From Paenibacillus_V sp046244365 (GTDB taxonomy: Bacteria; Bacillota; Bacilli; Paenibacillales; NBRC-103111), in the NCBI RefSeq assembly GCF_046244365.1, contig NZ_CP176395.1:3596001-3660000 (forward strand): a stretch of 64,000 bases of DNA, given 5' to 3'. The notes below the pieces were generated by a model. It was not told the origin of the DNA. It saw only the letters and a program-made list of their open reading frames with translations, and did no database searches. How positions within the stretch are numbered: position 1 is the stretch's first letter; each line of letters begins with the position of its first letter. Positions 31,604 through 40,111 of the stretch are shown here, in pieces. The translations under genes and the position numbers were made by a program.

Positions 31604-32830
31604 ATGATTCGATTTGAACATGTCAACAAAACGTATGAAGACGGGTTTGAAGCGCTGAAGGATATTAACCTGGAATTCGCCGAGGGAGAATTAACGGTCC
31701 TGATCGGCCCGAGCGGCTGCGGGAAATCGACCTTAATGAAGCACATTAACCGGCTGAACAACCCGACGAAGGGCAAAATATTCATTAAAGACCGCGATAT
31801 ATCGCAGATCGATCCGGTCGCATTAAGACGGAGCATCGGCTACGTGATCCAAAACGTCGGCTTGTTTCCCCATATGACGATAGCTCGAAACGTTGCGGTA
31901 GTCCCCAAGCTGCTGAAGTGGGACAAGGAGGTAACCGAGCGGAAGGTCGACGAGCTTCTGCACATGGTGAACCTCGATCCGGACGTTTACAGCAACCGGT
32001 ATCCTTCGGAGCTGAGCGGCGGCCAGCAGCAGCGGATCGGCGTTATTCGCGCGCTAGCGGCGGAGCCCGACATTATTTTGTTCGACGAGCCCTTCAGCGC
32101 GCTGGATCCGATCAGCAGGGAGCAACTGCAGGACGAGCTGATCCGGCTGCAGCAGGAGCTGAAGAAAACGATCGTTTTCGTTACCCACGATATGGACGAA
32201 GCGATCAAGATTGCCGATACGATCGTCCTGATGAAGGGCGGAGAAATCGTGCAGAAAGGAACGCCCGAGCGCATATTGCGCTATCCGGCGAACGATTTCG
32301 TCTCCAGCTTTATCGGCAAAAAACGTCTCGAACCGGAGTCACCGGAGCTGGATCTGACAGTCGACGAAGTCATGGCGCTGCATCCCGTAACCGCTTCTCC
32401 GAACCGTGGAATGGCGGAAGCCATCATGTTCATGGAACGGCATCGCGTCGATTCGTTGATCATTGTCGGCAAAAACAGGGAGCTCCTCGGGTATGCCACC
32501 ATTTTTCGCGTGCTGAACCGGTACCAGCAAGAAAATATCAGGCTTGCCGATGTGATGCAGCCCTTTGCCCATGTCGTCGAATCCGGTACGTCCATGGCGC
32601 TTGCGCTTGCCCTCATGAATGAGCACCGGCTGCCGTATGTCCCCGTCGTTCGCAACGGCCAATTTCTCGGACTGATTACGAAGGGGAGCGTCGTCCGTCA
32701 CCTGGCCGAGATGTACAATCCGGAGGATAGGAGCCTGGAAGAGCTTGAAGAAGCGGAAAAGCAAAGGGAAAGCGAAGCGGCGGAAGCCGCCCCTGCTTCC
32801 GGCACCGGGAAAGAGGAGGCCCAATCATGA
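31604..32830 (+). CDS. opuCA: Glycine betaine/carnitine/choline ABC transporter ATPase
   Basis: A 408-residue ATPase of the OpuC family that powers uptake of compatible solutes under osmotic stress. It shows Walker A GPSGCGKST, signature LSGGQQQR, Walker B IILFDEPFSAL and H-loop VTHDMDEA. Two C-terminal CBS domains (about 250-375) are the usual osmosensing regulatory part, and the tail is Glu/Ala-rich. The order opuCA-CB-CC-CD matches B. subtilis. Its stop overlaps the start of opuCB by four bases. AAGGGG precedes the ATG. Confidence 0.92.
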   Translation: MIRFEHVNKTYEDGFEALKDINLEFAEGELTVLIGPSGCGKSTLMKHINRLNNPTKGKIFIKDRDISQIDPVALRRSIGYVIQNVGLFPHMTIARNVAVVPKLLKWDKEVTERKVDELLHMVNLDPDVYSNRYPSELSGGQQQRIGVIRALAAEPDIILFDEPFSALDPISREQLQDELIRLQQELKKTIVFVTHDMDEAIKIADTIVLMKGGEIVQKGTPERILRYPANDFVSSFIGKKRLEPESPELDLTVDEVMALHPVTASPNRGMAEAIMFMERHRVDSLIIVGKNRELLGYATIFRVLNRYQQENIRLADVMQPFAHVVESGTSMALALALMNEHRLPYVPVVRNGQFLGLITKGSVVRHLAEMYNPEDRSLEELEEAEKQRESEAAEAAPASGTGKEEAQS

Positions 32831-33501
32831 CCGAGTGGCTGAATCAGTATTGGGCGTACATCGGAACCAAGCAGGCGGAAATCGTTTCGGCGCTATGGGA
32901 GCACATCTCGATTTCGTTCTTATCGATTTTGTTCGGGGCGGCCGTAGCGATTCCGATCGGCATCATGCTGGCGGGCAACCGCAAAGGCTGGCTGAACGGG
33001 ATCGTCTTTACCGTGGCGAATGTGCTGCAGACGGTGCCCAGCTTGGCGCTGCTCGCCATTCTGATCCCTCTCCTCGGCATCGGCAGGACGCCGGCCGTCT
33101 TCGCCCTGTTTCTGTATTCGCTCATGCCGATCATGCGCAATACGTATACGGGCTTCCAGAGCGTCGATCCGAATGTGCTGGAGGCCGCCCGGGGGATGGG
33201 ATACAGCCGAATCCAAAGGCTGCTGCGCATTCAGCTCCCGCTTGCTTTCCCGTATATCATGTCGGGGATACGGGTGACCACGGTTTATATCATCAGCTGG
33301 GCGACGCTGGCGACGCTTATCGGAGCGGGAGGGCTTGGCCAGCTTATTTTTTCGGGGCTCGGCGTCAACAAGAAGGAGCTGATTGTAACCGGCGCCGTGT
33401 TGGCCGTACTGCTTGCGCTGGCGGCGGATTTCCTGCTTGGGGTCGCCGAGAAACGAATCACGGCCAAAACGAGAAACGCACCGGCGGCCAATTCGGTATA
33501 A
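32827..33501 (+). CDS. opuCB: Osmoprotectant ABC transporter permease
   Basis: A 224-residue permease with five to six transmembrane helices and the binding-protein-dependent EAA loop VLEAARGMGYSRIQRLLRIQ that contacts the ATPase. The start overlaps opuCA (ATGA), indicating coupled translation. It pairs with opuCD to form the membrane channel. Confidence 0.9.
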   Translation: MTEWLNQYWAYIGTKQAEIVSALWEHISISFLSILFGAAVAIPIGIMLAGNRKGWLNGIVFTVANVLQTVPSLALLAILIPLLGIGRTPAVFALFLYSLMPIMRNTYTGFQSVDPNVLEAARGMGYSRIQRLLRIQLPLAFPYIMSGIRVTTVYIISWATLATLIGAGGLGQLIFSGLGVNKKELIVTGAVLAVLLALAADFLLGVAEKRITAKTRNAPAANSV

Positions 33502-33523
33502 ATCGCTTAACGGGGGTAGCAGC

Positions 33524-34420
33524 ATGAAGCATTTCATACGTCTGATCGCGCTAGCGTCGCTTGCGATATCCGCTGCAGCAGCCGTAAGCGGCTGCGGAGC
33601 GGGCAATACGATCCGTATCGGTACGCAAACCTTTTCCGAGCCGAAAATTATCGCGCACATGTATAAGCGGCTGATCGAGGACCGCACGGACTTGAAGGTG
33701 AAGGTGATGCCCGATTTGGCGGCCAGCCCGGTCGTGCTGGATGCGATGAAGAATGACGATATTCAGATGGCGACGCTATATTCGGGTATGCTTTTTGATA
33801 ATTATTTTCCATTCGAGCCGACAAAAGACCGCAAAAAGGTGCTCGAGCAAATCCAGACCGGCTTTGACAAGCATTTCGGACTGAAATGGTACGATTCCTT
33901 CGGCTTTGAAAACACGTACGCCTTTACGGTTCGAAAGGATTTGGCGGAGCAGCATAAGCTGGCGAGCATCTCGGATGTGAAGCCGCTGGCAGGCTCGATG
34001 AAGCTCGGCGTGGATACGACGTGGATGGTGAGGGAAAACGACGGGTATCCGGCCTTCCAAAGGGTGTACGGCATCACGTTCGGTCAAACGTTCCCGATGG
34101 AAATTGCGCTCGTCTATAATGCCGTAGCCAGCAAGAAGATGGATATCGTCCTTGCCTATTCGACGGACGCGCGGCTGAAGGAATACGATCTAACGACGCT
34201 TAAGGACGATAAGCAATTTTTCCCGCCATACGACGCTTCGCCCGTAATCCGCAAGGATGTACTTTCGAAGCATCCGGAGCTGAACGGCATCATCGGTTTG
34301 CTGACCGGAAAAATCGACGCGCAAACGATGATCGGTCTAAACTACGAGGTCGACGTCAATAAGCGGAACGAGAAGAAGGTGGCGGAGGAATACTTGAAGA
34401 AAGTCGGCCTGCTGCAATAG
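33524..34420 (+). CDS. opuCC: Osmoprotectant-binding lipoprotein
   Basis: A 298-residue lipoprotein. A type II signal peptide (MKHFIRLIALASLAISAAAA) ends at lipobox VSGC. The mature protein is a QAT/OpuAC-type binding domain (IRIGTQTFSEPKIIAHMYKR near the start). It captures betaine, carnitine or choline on the outer face of the membrane. The ATG is chosen by the signal peptide and an upstream GGGGG. A longer upstream frame overlaps opuCB out of phase and is not real. Confidence 0.9.
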   Translation: MKHFIRLIALASLAISAAAAVSGCGAGNTIRIGTQTFSEPKIIAHMYKRLIEDRTDLKVKVMPDLAASPVVLDAMKNDDIQMATLYSGMLFDNYFPFEPTKDRKKVLEQIQTGFDKHFGLKWYDSFGFENTYAFTVRKDLAEQHKLASISDVKPLAGSMKLGVDTTWMVRENDGYPAFQRVYGITFGQTFPMEIALVYNAVASKKMDIVLAYSTDARLKEYDLTTLKDDKQFFPPYDASPVIRKDVLSKHPELNGIIGLLTGKIDAQTMIGLNYEVDVNKRNEKKVAEEYLKKVGLLQ

Positions 34421-34438
34421 AAGGAGGTAGAGATTCGC

Positions 34439-35068
34439 ATGGAGTTGTTCTTTCGCTATATCGGCGAGAATTGGAGCGATCTGCTCGTTCTGACCGGCCA
34501 GCATATCGCAATGGTGGCCATCGGCCTCGCGATGGCGCTTGTCGTCGGCATTCCGTTCGGCATTCTTGCATCTCGGAACCGAAGATCGGCTGCTGTCATT
34601 TTGACGGTCGCGAACATTATTCAAGTATTTCCGAGCTTGGCGCTCCTCGTTCTGCTGATGGTCGTTTTCGGGCTTGGCGCGACGACCGTCGTCATCGGTT
34701 TGTTTCTTTATTCCCTTCTTCCGGTCATCCGAAACACGTATGTGGGCTTGACTCAGGTGAACCCGACGATTATGGAAGCGGGACGGGGCGTCGGCATGAG
34801 TCCGCTGCAAATCATGGTGAACGTCCAGCTGCCGCTTGCGTTGCCTTTTATGTTGACGGGCATCCGCATCGCGGCGGTCATTGCCATCGGGGTCGCGACG
34901 ATCGCTCCGCTCGTCGGGGGTGACGGTCTCGGACGGGAAATCTATTCGGGCATCAATATGAACAATCCGGCCCGTCTGTATGCGGGCGCAATACCGGCCG
35001 CGCTCCTCGCGCTTCTGGCCGATTTCGCATTGGAACGATTGCAGCGTTCCGTGAAAATAGGGAAATAA
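34439..35068 (+). CDS. opuCD: Osmoprotectant ABC transporter permease
   Basis: A 209-residue permease with about five helices and the EAA loop TIMEAGRGVGMSPLQIMVNV. AAGGAGGT lies before the ATG, 18 bases after the opuCC stop. It is the last gene of the opuC operon. No strong terminator was seen before the next promoter at 35078. Confidence 0.9.
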   Translation: MELFFRYIGENWSDLLVLTGQHIAMVAIGLAMALVVGIPFGILASRNRRSAAVILTVANIIQVFPSLALLVLLMVVFGLGATTVVIGLFLYSLLPVIRNTYVGLTQVNPTIMEAGRGVGMSPLQIMVNVQLPLALPFMLTGIRIAAVIAIGVATIAPLVGGDGLGREIYSGINMNNPARLYAGAIPAALLALLADFALERLQRSVKIGK

Positions 35069-35077
35069 AAGCGGCTA

Positions 35078-35106
35078 TTGACAGCCTGCGGATTCGGAGG
35101 TAAGAT
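35078..35106 (+). promoter_or_regulatory. Promoter of the glutathione peroxidase gene
   Basis: A perfect TTGACA and a TAAGAT -10 box are spaced by 17 bases, about 50 bases before the start codon. ATTGT-GT-ACAAT at 35123-35134 lies just past the start site and may be an operator. Confidence 0.5.
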
Positions 35107-35157
35107 TATTTTGTGAAATTAAATTGTGTACAATCAAATAAAAGAGGTGCCCACCCT

Positions 35158-35652
35158 ATGTCCATTCATGACTTTACCGTTCAAACGATCGCATCCGGAG
35201 ACCAATCGCTTGCCGGCTATAAAGGAAAGACGCTGCTCATCGTCAACACGGCGAGCGGCTGCGGCCTAACGCCGCAGTACAAAGGACTGCAGCACTTATA
35301 CGATACGCATAAGGATGAAGGCTTCGCCGTCCTCGGATTTCCGTGCAACCAGTTCATGAATCAGGAACCGGGCACGAACGAGGAAATCCAAAGCTTTTGC
35401 GAAATGAACTATCAAGTGACGTTCCCGTTGTTTGCGAAGCTCGACGTGAAAGGCGAAACGGCCCATCCGTTGTTCCGGTATTTGGTCGATCATGTGCCGG
35501 CTCCTTACCATACGGGCGATATCGAGTGGAATTTTGCCAAATTCCTCGTAGACGGAAACGGCCATGTCGTGAAGCAATATTCGCCGCGCACGCTTCCAGA
35601 GGAAATCGAAGGCGACATCGAGAAGCTGTTGGCCGGCCAAGCGCTGGCTTAA
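35158..35652 (+). CDS. Glutathione peroxidase family thiol peroxidase (BsaA-like)
   Basis: A 164-residue thioredoxin-fold peroxidase. The peroxidatic Cys is in NTASGCGLTPQY, the conserved Gln in GFPCNQF and Trp-Asn in IEWNFAKFLV. It carries Cys rather than selenocysteine, so it probably uses thioredoxin to reduce hydroperoxides, as non-animal homologues do. AAGAGGTG precedes the ATG, which gives a better N-terminus than an upstream frame. Its own promoter precedes it and a strong terminator follows, so it is a single-gene unit. Confidence 0.92.
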   Translation: MSIHDFTVQTIASGDQSLAGYKGKTLLIVNTASGCGLTPQYKGLQHLYDTHKDEGFAVLGFPCNQFMNQEPGTNEEIQSFCEMNYQVTFPLFAKLDVKGETAHPLFRYLVDHVPAPYHTGDIEWNFAKFLVDGNGHVVKQYSPRTLPEEIEGDIEKLLAGQALA

Positions 35653-35693
35653 CCGAAAGCGAATCGATTCATAGACGCTGCAAACGAGTACAG

Positions 35694-35727
35694 CCCCGTT
35701 TCCGCCGAAACGGGGATTTTGCTTTTT
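35694..35727 (+). terminator. Intrinsic terminator after the peroxidase gene
   Basis: CCCCGTTTC and GAAACGGGG form a perfect 9-bp stem with a four-base loop, then ATTTTGCTTTTT. Confidence 0.85.
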
Positions 35728-35836
35728 GGCGAAACGGACTTTGCATTCGTTTTCCTTTGTCCGAAAAGATAGGAATATTTGTCCTTTTTGTAGTAGTATA
35801 CTAATGTACGAACACTTTCCGAAATAAGGGGATATT

Positions 35837-36790
35837 ATGCTCGATTCCATTTTCGGCATTTCGATGTTTTCCTTCTTTATCGTCGCGCTGCTGACGCCTT
35901 TCTTGATATGGGGCTTGCGGACGCTGAAGCTGACCCAGCCGATTCGGGTAGAAATGTACGCCGACATTCAGGCTAAAAAAGGAACGCCGCTTATGGCGGG
36001 ACTTGTCCTTTTTACGGGGATCGGAACGACGCTGACCTTCCATCCGAGCCCGCTTACGGTGTTTTTGTGCGCCGCGTTTCTGCTGTTCGGGGTTGTCGGC
36101 TTCATGGACGATTTCAAGAAAGCGGCCTACCAGGACCCGAACGGGATCTCCAGCAAAACAAAGCTGCTGCTTCAATTTCCGATTACCGGACTCCTGCTGT
36201 ACGTGTTGTTCGAGGCGTTCGATCTGAACGCGAACATTTCGATCGTCGGGGATATGCAAATCGCGCTGTATCCGATCGTCTACTTCATCGTCATGACGCT
36301 GTTTATCGTGGGGACCGCCAATGCCATCAATTTTACGGACGGGCTGGACGGCTTGCTCATTAACGTCGCGATTCCGAGCTATATGTTCTTCTTCGTTATT
36401 TCCGAATCGGTCGAGGTGAAGACGTTCTCCCTCGTCATGGTCGCTTGCCTGCTCGGCTTGTTTATTTACAACATCCATCCGGCCAGAGCTTTCATGGGCG
36501 ATACGGGCTCGCTTGCGATCGGCGGCTCGCTGTCGTTTCTCGCGATTATCGAGAAGGTGGAGATTTTGATTCCGATATTGTTTTCCGTTTATTTGGCGGA
36601 ACAGCTGTCGGTCATGCTCCAGGTATGGTATTACAAGAAGACGAAGCTGCGCATTTTCAAAATGGCGCCGATCCATTATCACTTCATTCTGAAATACGGC
36701 TGGAGCGAAAATAAACTGGTCGTGGTTTTCGGCTTCGTATCCTGGGCATCCGCACTCATCAGCTGGCTGCTCTGGAAGTTCGTTCTCTAG
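35837..36790 (+). CDS. MraY-like phospho-sugar transferase paralogue
   Basis: A 317-residue polytopic membrane enzyme of the MraY/WecA family, which transfers phospho-sugars onto undecaprenyl phosphate. Family motifs are present: KKGTPLMAG, MDDFKKAAYQDPNGISSKTK with the Asp-Asp pair, NAINFTDGLDGL with another catalytic Asp, and AFMGDTGSLAIGG. The final loop reads MAPIHYHFILKYGW, a variant of the MraY HHHFE box. It stands outside any division/cell-wall cluster and without Mur genes, so it is likely an alternative MraY or a related envelope-polymer initiator. AAGGGG precedes the ATG. Confidence 0.85.
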   Translation: MLDSIFGISMFSFFIVALLTPFLIWGLRTLKLTQPIRVEMYADIQAKKGTPLMAGLVLFTGIGTTLTFHPSPLTVFLCAAFLLFGVVGFMDDFKKAAYQDPNGISSKTKLLLQFPITGLLLYVLFEAFDLNANISIVGDMQIALYPIVYFIVMTLFIVGTANAINFTDGLDGLLINVAIPSYMFFFVISESVEVKTFSLVMVACLLGLFIYNIHPARAFMGDTGSLAIGGSLSFLAIIEKVEILIPILFSVYLAEQLSVMLQVWYYKKTKLRIFKMAPIHYHFILKYGWSENKLVVVFGFVSWASALISWLLWKFVL

Positions 36791-36806
36791 CCATACATAC
36801 GGCAAC

Positions 36807-36846
36807 AAAAAAGGAGCTTCGCGATTCGAATCGCGAAGCTCCTTTT
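36807..36846. terminator. Bidirectional intrinsic terminator
   Basis: A long perfect palindrome (GGAGCTTCGCGATT and complement) bounded by A-run and T-run separates the mraY-like gene from the leftward toxin-like gene. Confidence 0.85.
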
Positions 36847-36901
36847 TCTTTGGAACAGTCCCATAAATGGACATGCCGCTATGTACGTTTATTCACGCGT
36901 A

Positions 36902-37366
36902 TTACCAGCTAGGAATAATCTTGATCTCGGTAAACATTTGCGTCAGGGCCGAATAGCTCCGGTTGAACGTAAAAATACGTTTGATTTGGTGCGTGATCAT
37001 GACGATCGAAGTCATCGCCTCGTTCAACGATAACTCGAATTGGGGACAATCGATCAGCAGCTGCCGCGATTCTTTCTCGATAACGGAGGAGCCGGACACA
37101 ATGGTCAGCTTGTCCAATGCGACGGCTTTGTCGATCGTGTTGATGAAATATTCGGCTTCGGTGTAGCTGCATGCTTGCTTCAGCCATTGATGGACGTCGA
37201 AAATGACGACATTCGTCGTGACGAGCCGGCGTTCCATATCGTCCAATTCGTGAAAGACGGAGCGGGCTTTCAAATAGTTCGGGTCGTCCGGATTCATATA
37301 CGCTTTGAGCGCGGACTCGTCCAGAAATACGGCTTGTTGAAAAGGATCGCTATGCATTTGATTCAT
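36902..37366 (-). CDS. PIN-domain-like protein, probable toxin
   Basis: A 154-residue protein resembling VapC-type PIN nucleases. An early Asp lies in VFLDESALKAYM, the second position is TTNVVIFDVHQWL, the third SLNEAMTSIVMI and the last IFTFNRSYSAL, where many PIN proteins have Asp. Thus the last acidic ligand appears replaced by Asn and activity is uncertain. The ATG after GGTGAG is chosen. It overlaps the upstream small gene by 17 bases, the usual antitoxin-toxin order, so translation is probably coupled. Confidence 0.65.
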   Translation of the reverse strand: MNQMHSDPFQQAVFLDESALKAYMNPDDPNYLKARSVFHELDDMERRLVTTNVVIFDVHQWLKQACSYTEAEYFINTIDKAVALDKLTIVSGSSVIEKESRQLLIDCPQFELSLNEAMTSIVMITHQIKRIFTFNRSYSALTQMFTEIKIIPSW

Positions 37367-37691
37367 GAATATACTCACCATCGTTCATATTGTTTTTCCT
37401 GCTGATCAGAGCATCGAGCTGAAAGAGCGGATTGCGGTCCCTCTGCTCAAGCGTTGCGCGGCCATAGTAGTCGGTCGGTTTGCCGGCGATATACTGCTCC
37501 AGGGCGTGATTGACGATCGCGTCGACGGATACGCGGTGCTGCCCGGCCATGCGGACGCACTGCTCATACATTTTCGGTTCAAGCTCGACCGCGAAATCCT
37601 CGGTCTTGTCGGTTTTGTCGGAAATCAGCTTGGTAACGGATTGCTCCCACTTTTTCCATTTCGAGCGAAGTACGGAAGCCGATGCTTTCAT
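37350..37691 (-). CDS. Ribbon-helix-helix-like protein, probable antitoxin
   Basis: A 113-residue protein with a basic N-terminal helix. EDFAVELEPKMYEQCVRMAG and VSVDAIVNHALEQYIAG form a ribbon-helix-helix-like DNA-binding segment in the middle. The C-terminal tail (YGRATLEQRDRNPLFQLDAL) may contact the partner. It is upstream of and overlaps the PIN-like gene. AAAGGAGG precedes by 12 bases the ATG chosen. A GTG directly after that site is an alternative start. Confidence 0.6.
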   Translation of the reverse strand: MKASASVLRSKWKKWEQSVTKLISDKTDKTEDFAVELEPKMYEQCVRMAGQHRVSVDAIVNHALEQYIAGKPTDYYGRATLEQRDRNPLFQLDALISRKNNMNDGEYIHESNA

Positions 37692-37852
37692 GGCTGCGTT
37701 CACCCTCCTTTATACCGGTTTTTGTTCATCACTAGCGCTTGTTTTTCAAAGACCGCTATTCAGAAACGGGCTTTATAAACAACGGCTAGCTGGCGACAGG
37801 GCGGGATACTAAAACCTTCGTATATCTAGGACTTTTTCAGGGGGAGTCTCGA

Positions 37853-37867
37853 AAAATGTCACATTTT
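37853..37867. promoter_or_regulatory. Small inverted repeat upstream of the mreB-like gene
   Basis: AAAATG and CATTTT flank TCA, in the region between the divergent antitoxin-like and mreB-like genes. It may be an operator for either gene. Confidence 0.3.
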
Positions 37868-37907
37868 GCGGAGGGATTTGCGGAAGACGTTACGGTTTAG
37901 CTAGATA

Positions 37908-37922
37908 TTGGAAGCGCTTCTG
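37908..37922. promoter_or_regulatory. Candidate CcpA (cre) site upstream of the mreB-like gene
   Basis: TTGGAAGCGCTTCTG contains the perfect palindrome GAAGCGCTTC and fits the core of the catabolite-responsive element (AAnCG...CGnTT type). It lies about 85 bases before the start codon. Confidence 0.4.
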
Positions 37923-38001
37923 CCCCCAGAAAAGGGAAGCGGACGGAGAATATGTATACGTAAGCAAGCCAGTAAACCGCTTTGGAAAGGGGAACAACGC
38001 C

Positions 38002-39003
38002 ATGTTTAAAGGATTCGATCAGCTATTCGGCGTCGATTTGGGTACGTCCAATACACTCATATACCAGCAAGGCAAGGGGATTGTGCTGCAGGAGCCGTCC
38101 GTGGTCGCGATCAATACGGAAACCGGGAACATTGTCGCTTTCGGGGTGGAAGCGGAGGCGATGATCGGGAGAACGCCGGGCAGTCTGGAGGTCGTTCATC
38201 CGCTGAAGGACGGGGTAATCGCGAATTTTGACGTCACTTCGGCGATGCTGAAACATTTTATCGGCAAAATCCAGTCCTCGCGCCTCTTTTTTCGCGGAAC
38301 CCAGGTATGCATCGCCGTGCCTTGCGGGATTACGAACGTGCAGCGCAGGGCGGTAGAAGAGACCGTCATCCACAAGGGAGCGCGAAAAGCGATGGTCATC
38401 GAGGAGCCGCTTGCTGCGGCTTGGGGGGCGGGGCTTCCCGTCAACGAGCCGACCGGAAGCATGATTCTGGATATCGGCGGCGGTACGAGCCAGGTGGCGG
38501 TCGTCTCGCTCGGCGGCATCGTCGTCAGCCATTCGGTTCGCAGGGGCGGCATGTCGATCGACCAGGATATCATCGAATACGTCAAAAAAGCGTACAGCCT
38601 CGAAATCGGCCAGCGTACCGCGGAGGACATTAAAATCAAAATCGCGTCCGCCGTCTTGCCGGAGGAGGACGTTCGTATCGACGTGAAAGGGCGCGATCTC
38701 GTAAGGGGGCTGCCGAGGAGCATTACGCTTTGCGCAGACGAAATTTTCGAGCTGCTGGACACTTTTTTTACGTCGATTACGGATTCGATCCGGATCACCC
38801 TGGAAAAATGTCCGCCGGAGCTTGCCGGCGACCTTATCGAACGGGGCATTACGCTGTGCGGCGGCGGCGCCATGATGCAAGGTCTCGGCCAGCGTTTGCA
38901 AATGGAAACGGGTGTGCCGTTCCACTTGCCGGAGCAGCCCCTGGAATGCACCGTGCTCGGCGTCGGCAAAATAATCGGCGGCAAAATAAGAACGGCTTCT
39001 TAG
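38002..39003 (+). CDS. MreB/Mbl-family actin-like protein
   Basis: A 333-residue bacterial actin that should polymerise at the membrane and guide peptidoglycan synthesis. ATP-binding motifs are present: FGVDLGTSNTLIY (phosphate 1), LDIGGGTSQVAVV (phosphate 2), ITLCGGGAMMQGL (adenosine), and connecting segments PSVVAIN and EEPLAAAWGAG. The N-terminal amphipathic MFKGFDQLFG could bind membrane. It stands alone, without mreCD, so it is likely an Mbl or MreBH-type paralogue rather than the main mreB. AAAGGGG precedes the ATG, and a possible cre site lies upstream. Confidence 0.9.
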   Translation: MFKGFDQLFGVDLGTSNTLIYQQGKGIVLQEPSVVAINTETGNIVAFGVEAEAMIGRTPGSLEVVHPLKDGVIANFDVTSAMLKHFIGKIQSSRLFFRGTQVCIAVPCGITNVQRRAVEETVIHKGARKAMVIEEPLAAAWGAGLPVNEPTGSMILDIGGGTSQVAVVSLGGIVVSHSVRRGGMSIDQDIIEYVKKAYSLEIGQRTAEDIKIKIASAVLPEEDVRIDVKGRDLVRGLPRSITLCADEIFELLDTFFTSITDSIRITLEKCPPELAGDLIERGITLCGGGAMMQGLGQRLQMETGVPFHLPEQPLECTVLGVGKIIGGKIRTAS

Positions 39004-39135
39004 CAGGACATGCGGGGGACTGGACGATAATAGGCCAGGCTTCTAATAGCGAACGAAATCGACAGCTTATGGAGGAATTGCCGGCCTTCTCGTCGAAAGC
39101 TTACCGTAAACGGACGAAGCGGGAGGAATCGGCGC

Positions 39136-39522
39136 ATGGGACACGAACATCAGCTGCAATCGAAGGCCAGCTTGGACATGCTGCACCGTGTCAGGGAAAT
39201 ATGCGGGCGGCTGCTGGAGGTGGAAGAAGCGATTGACGGCTTCGGCCATACCTCCTTCCGCGTGAACGGCAAAACCTTCGTCATGCTGGGCGAAAACGAG
39301 CAAGGCGTCGCTTCGATGTCGATCAAGACGGCAAAGACGACGCAGGAATTTTTGCTGCTGCAGGAAGGGAAGTTTTTCAAGACGCCCTATATCGGGCAGC
39401 ATGGCTGGGTATCGATACGCAACGCCGAGCCTGGCGACTGGGGCGAGCTTGAAAGCCTCGTCCGCGAAGGATATGGCCGCAGCGCACCTAAGCGGCTATT
39501 GAGCAAACAGAATTTGGGATAA
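39136..39522 (+). CDS. YjbR/MmcQ-family protein
   Basis: A 128-residue protein of the YjbR-like superfamily. It shows the family pattern of an N-terminal helix, VEEAIDGFGHTSFRVNGKTF, MSIKTAKTTQEFLL, the conserved PYIGQHGWVSI strand and a C-terminal helix EGYGRSAPKRL. The fold resembles DNA-binding CyaY/MmcQ proteins, but the function is unknown. GGGAGG lies before the ATG. Confidence 0.82.
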   Translation: MGHEHQLQSKASLDMLHRVREICGRLLEVEEAIDGFGHTSFRVNGKTFVMLGENEQGVASMSIKTAKTTQEFLLLQEGKFFKTPYIGQHGWVSIRNAEPGDWGELESLVREGYGRSAPKRLLSKQNLG

Positions 39523-39647
39523 CACGCATGCGAATCAAGCATCGGACGAACTGCCGTTCCGGTGCTTTTTGCATTGCGGCAAGCTAGTCTTCAAGGGAAG
39601 CATGGACTGCCGGTACGCTTTTGGCGACAAGCTCGTGGTCGTCTTGA

Positions 39648-40110
39648 ACACGACAATATTACCGGATGACGGAACTGCAGGCGGCCCTGCTGCTTGCGCA
39701 AATGACGCGGCTGGAGGAGCAGATGCGGGCAAGGGAACGGAGTGCGGCGCTACTCGATGAGCTGCTGGGGGAAATAGTCGGCATTATGCCGCCGGCCCGA
39801 GATGACCGCGTTACGCGGCATGCCCATCATCTCTATATGTTCCGAATCGATCCTGCGCGGACGGGGCGCATCGGGAAAGCCGATTTTATCCTTAAGCTGC
39901 AGGTGGAAGGCATTCCCGTCAATGCCGGGTATTTCTCGCTAAACCGCAATGAAGCGATTATCGAAGGCGTGCGGGAGCTGACGGGGGCGGAGCGGATTGA
40001 CTCCTGTCCGGTAAGCGAGCGGGTGAGCGAGAAGGAAGTCGTTTGGCTGGGGCAGCATGTGCTGCTATCCGGCGAAAAAGCCAAACTATTGTCCTCCCAA
40101 TTCCAGCCTA
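39648..40110 (+). pseudogene. Remnant of a DegT/DnrJ/EryC1-family sugar aminotransferase
   Basis: The readable part matches the C-terminal third of this PLP-dependent family: YYRMTELQAALLLAQMTRLE, the HHLYMFRIDPARTG region, AGYFSLNRN and CPVSERVSEKEVVWLGQHVL. An in-frame TGA lies just upstream at 39645, the N-terminal catalytic portion with the PLP lysine is absent, and the C-terminus runs into repeat sequence. The frame from the ATG at 39666 is open, but the protein could not be active. It is probably left by deletion. Confidence 0.75.
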
Positions 40111-40111
40111 A

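Noticed and set aside
39569..39760. 63-codon frame upstream of the aminotransferase remnant
   Set aside because: It overlaps the remnant in another phase and shows no match to the missing N-terminal part of the enzyme.
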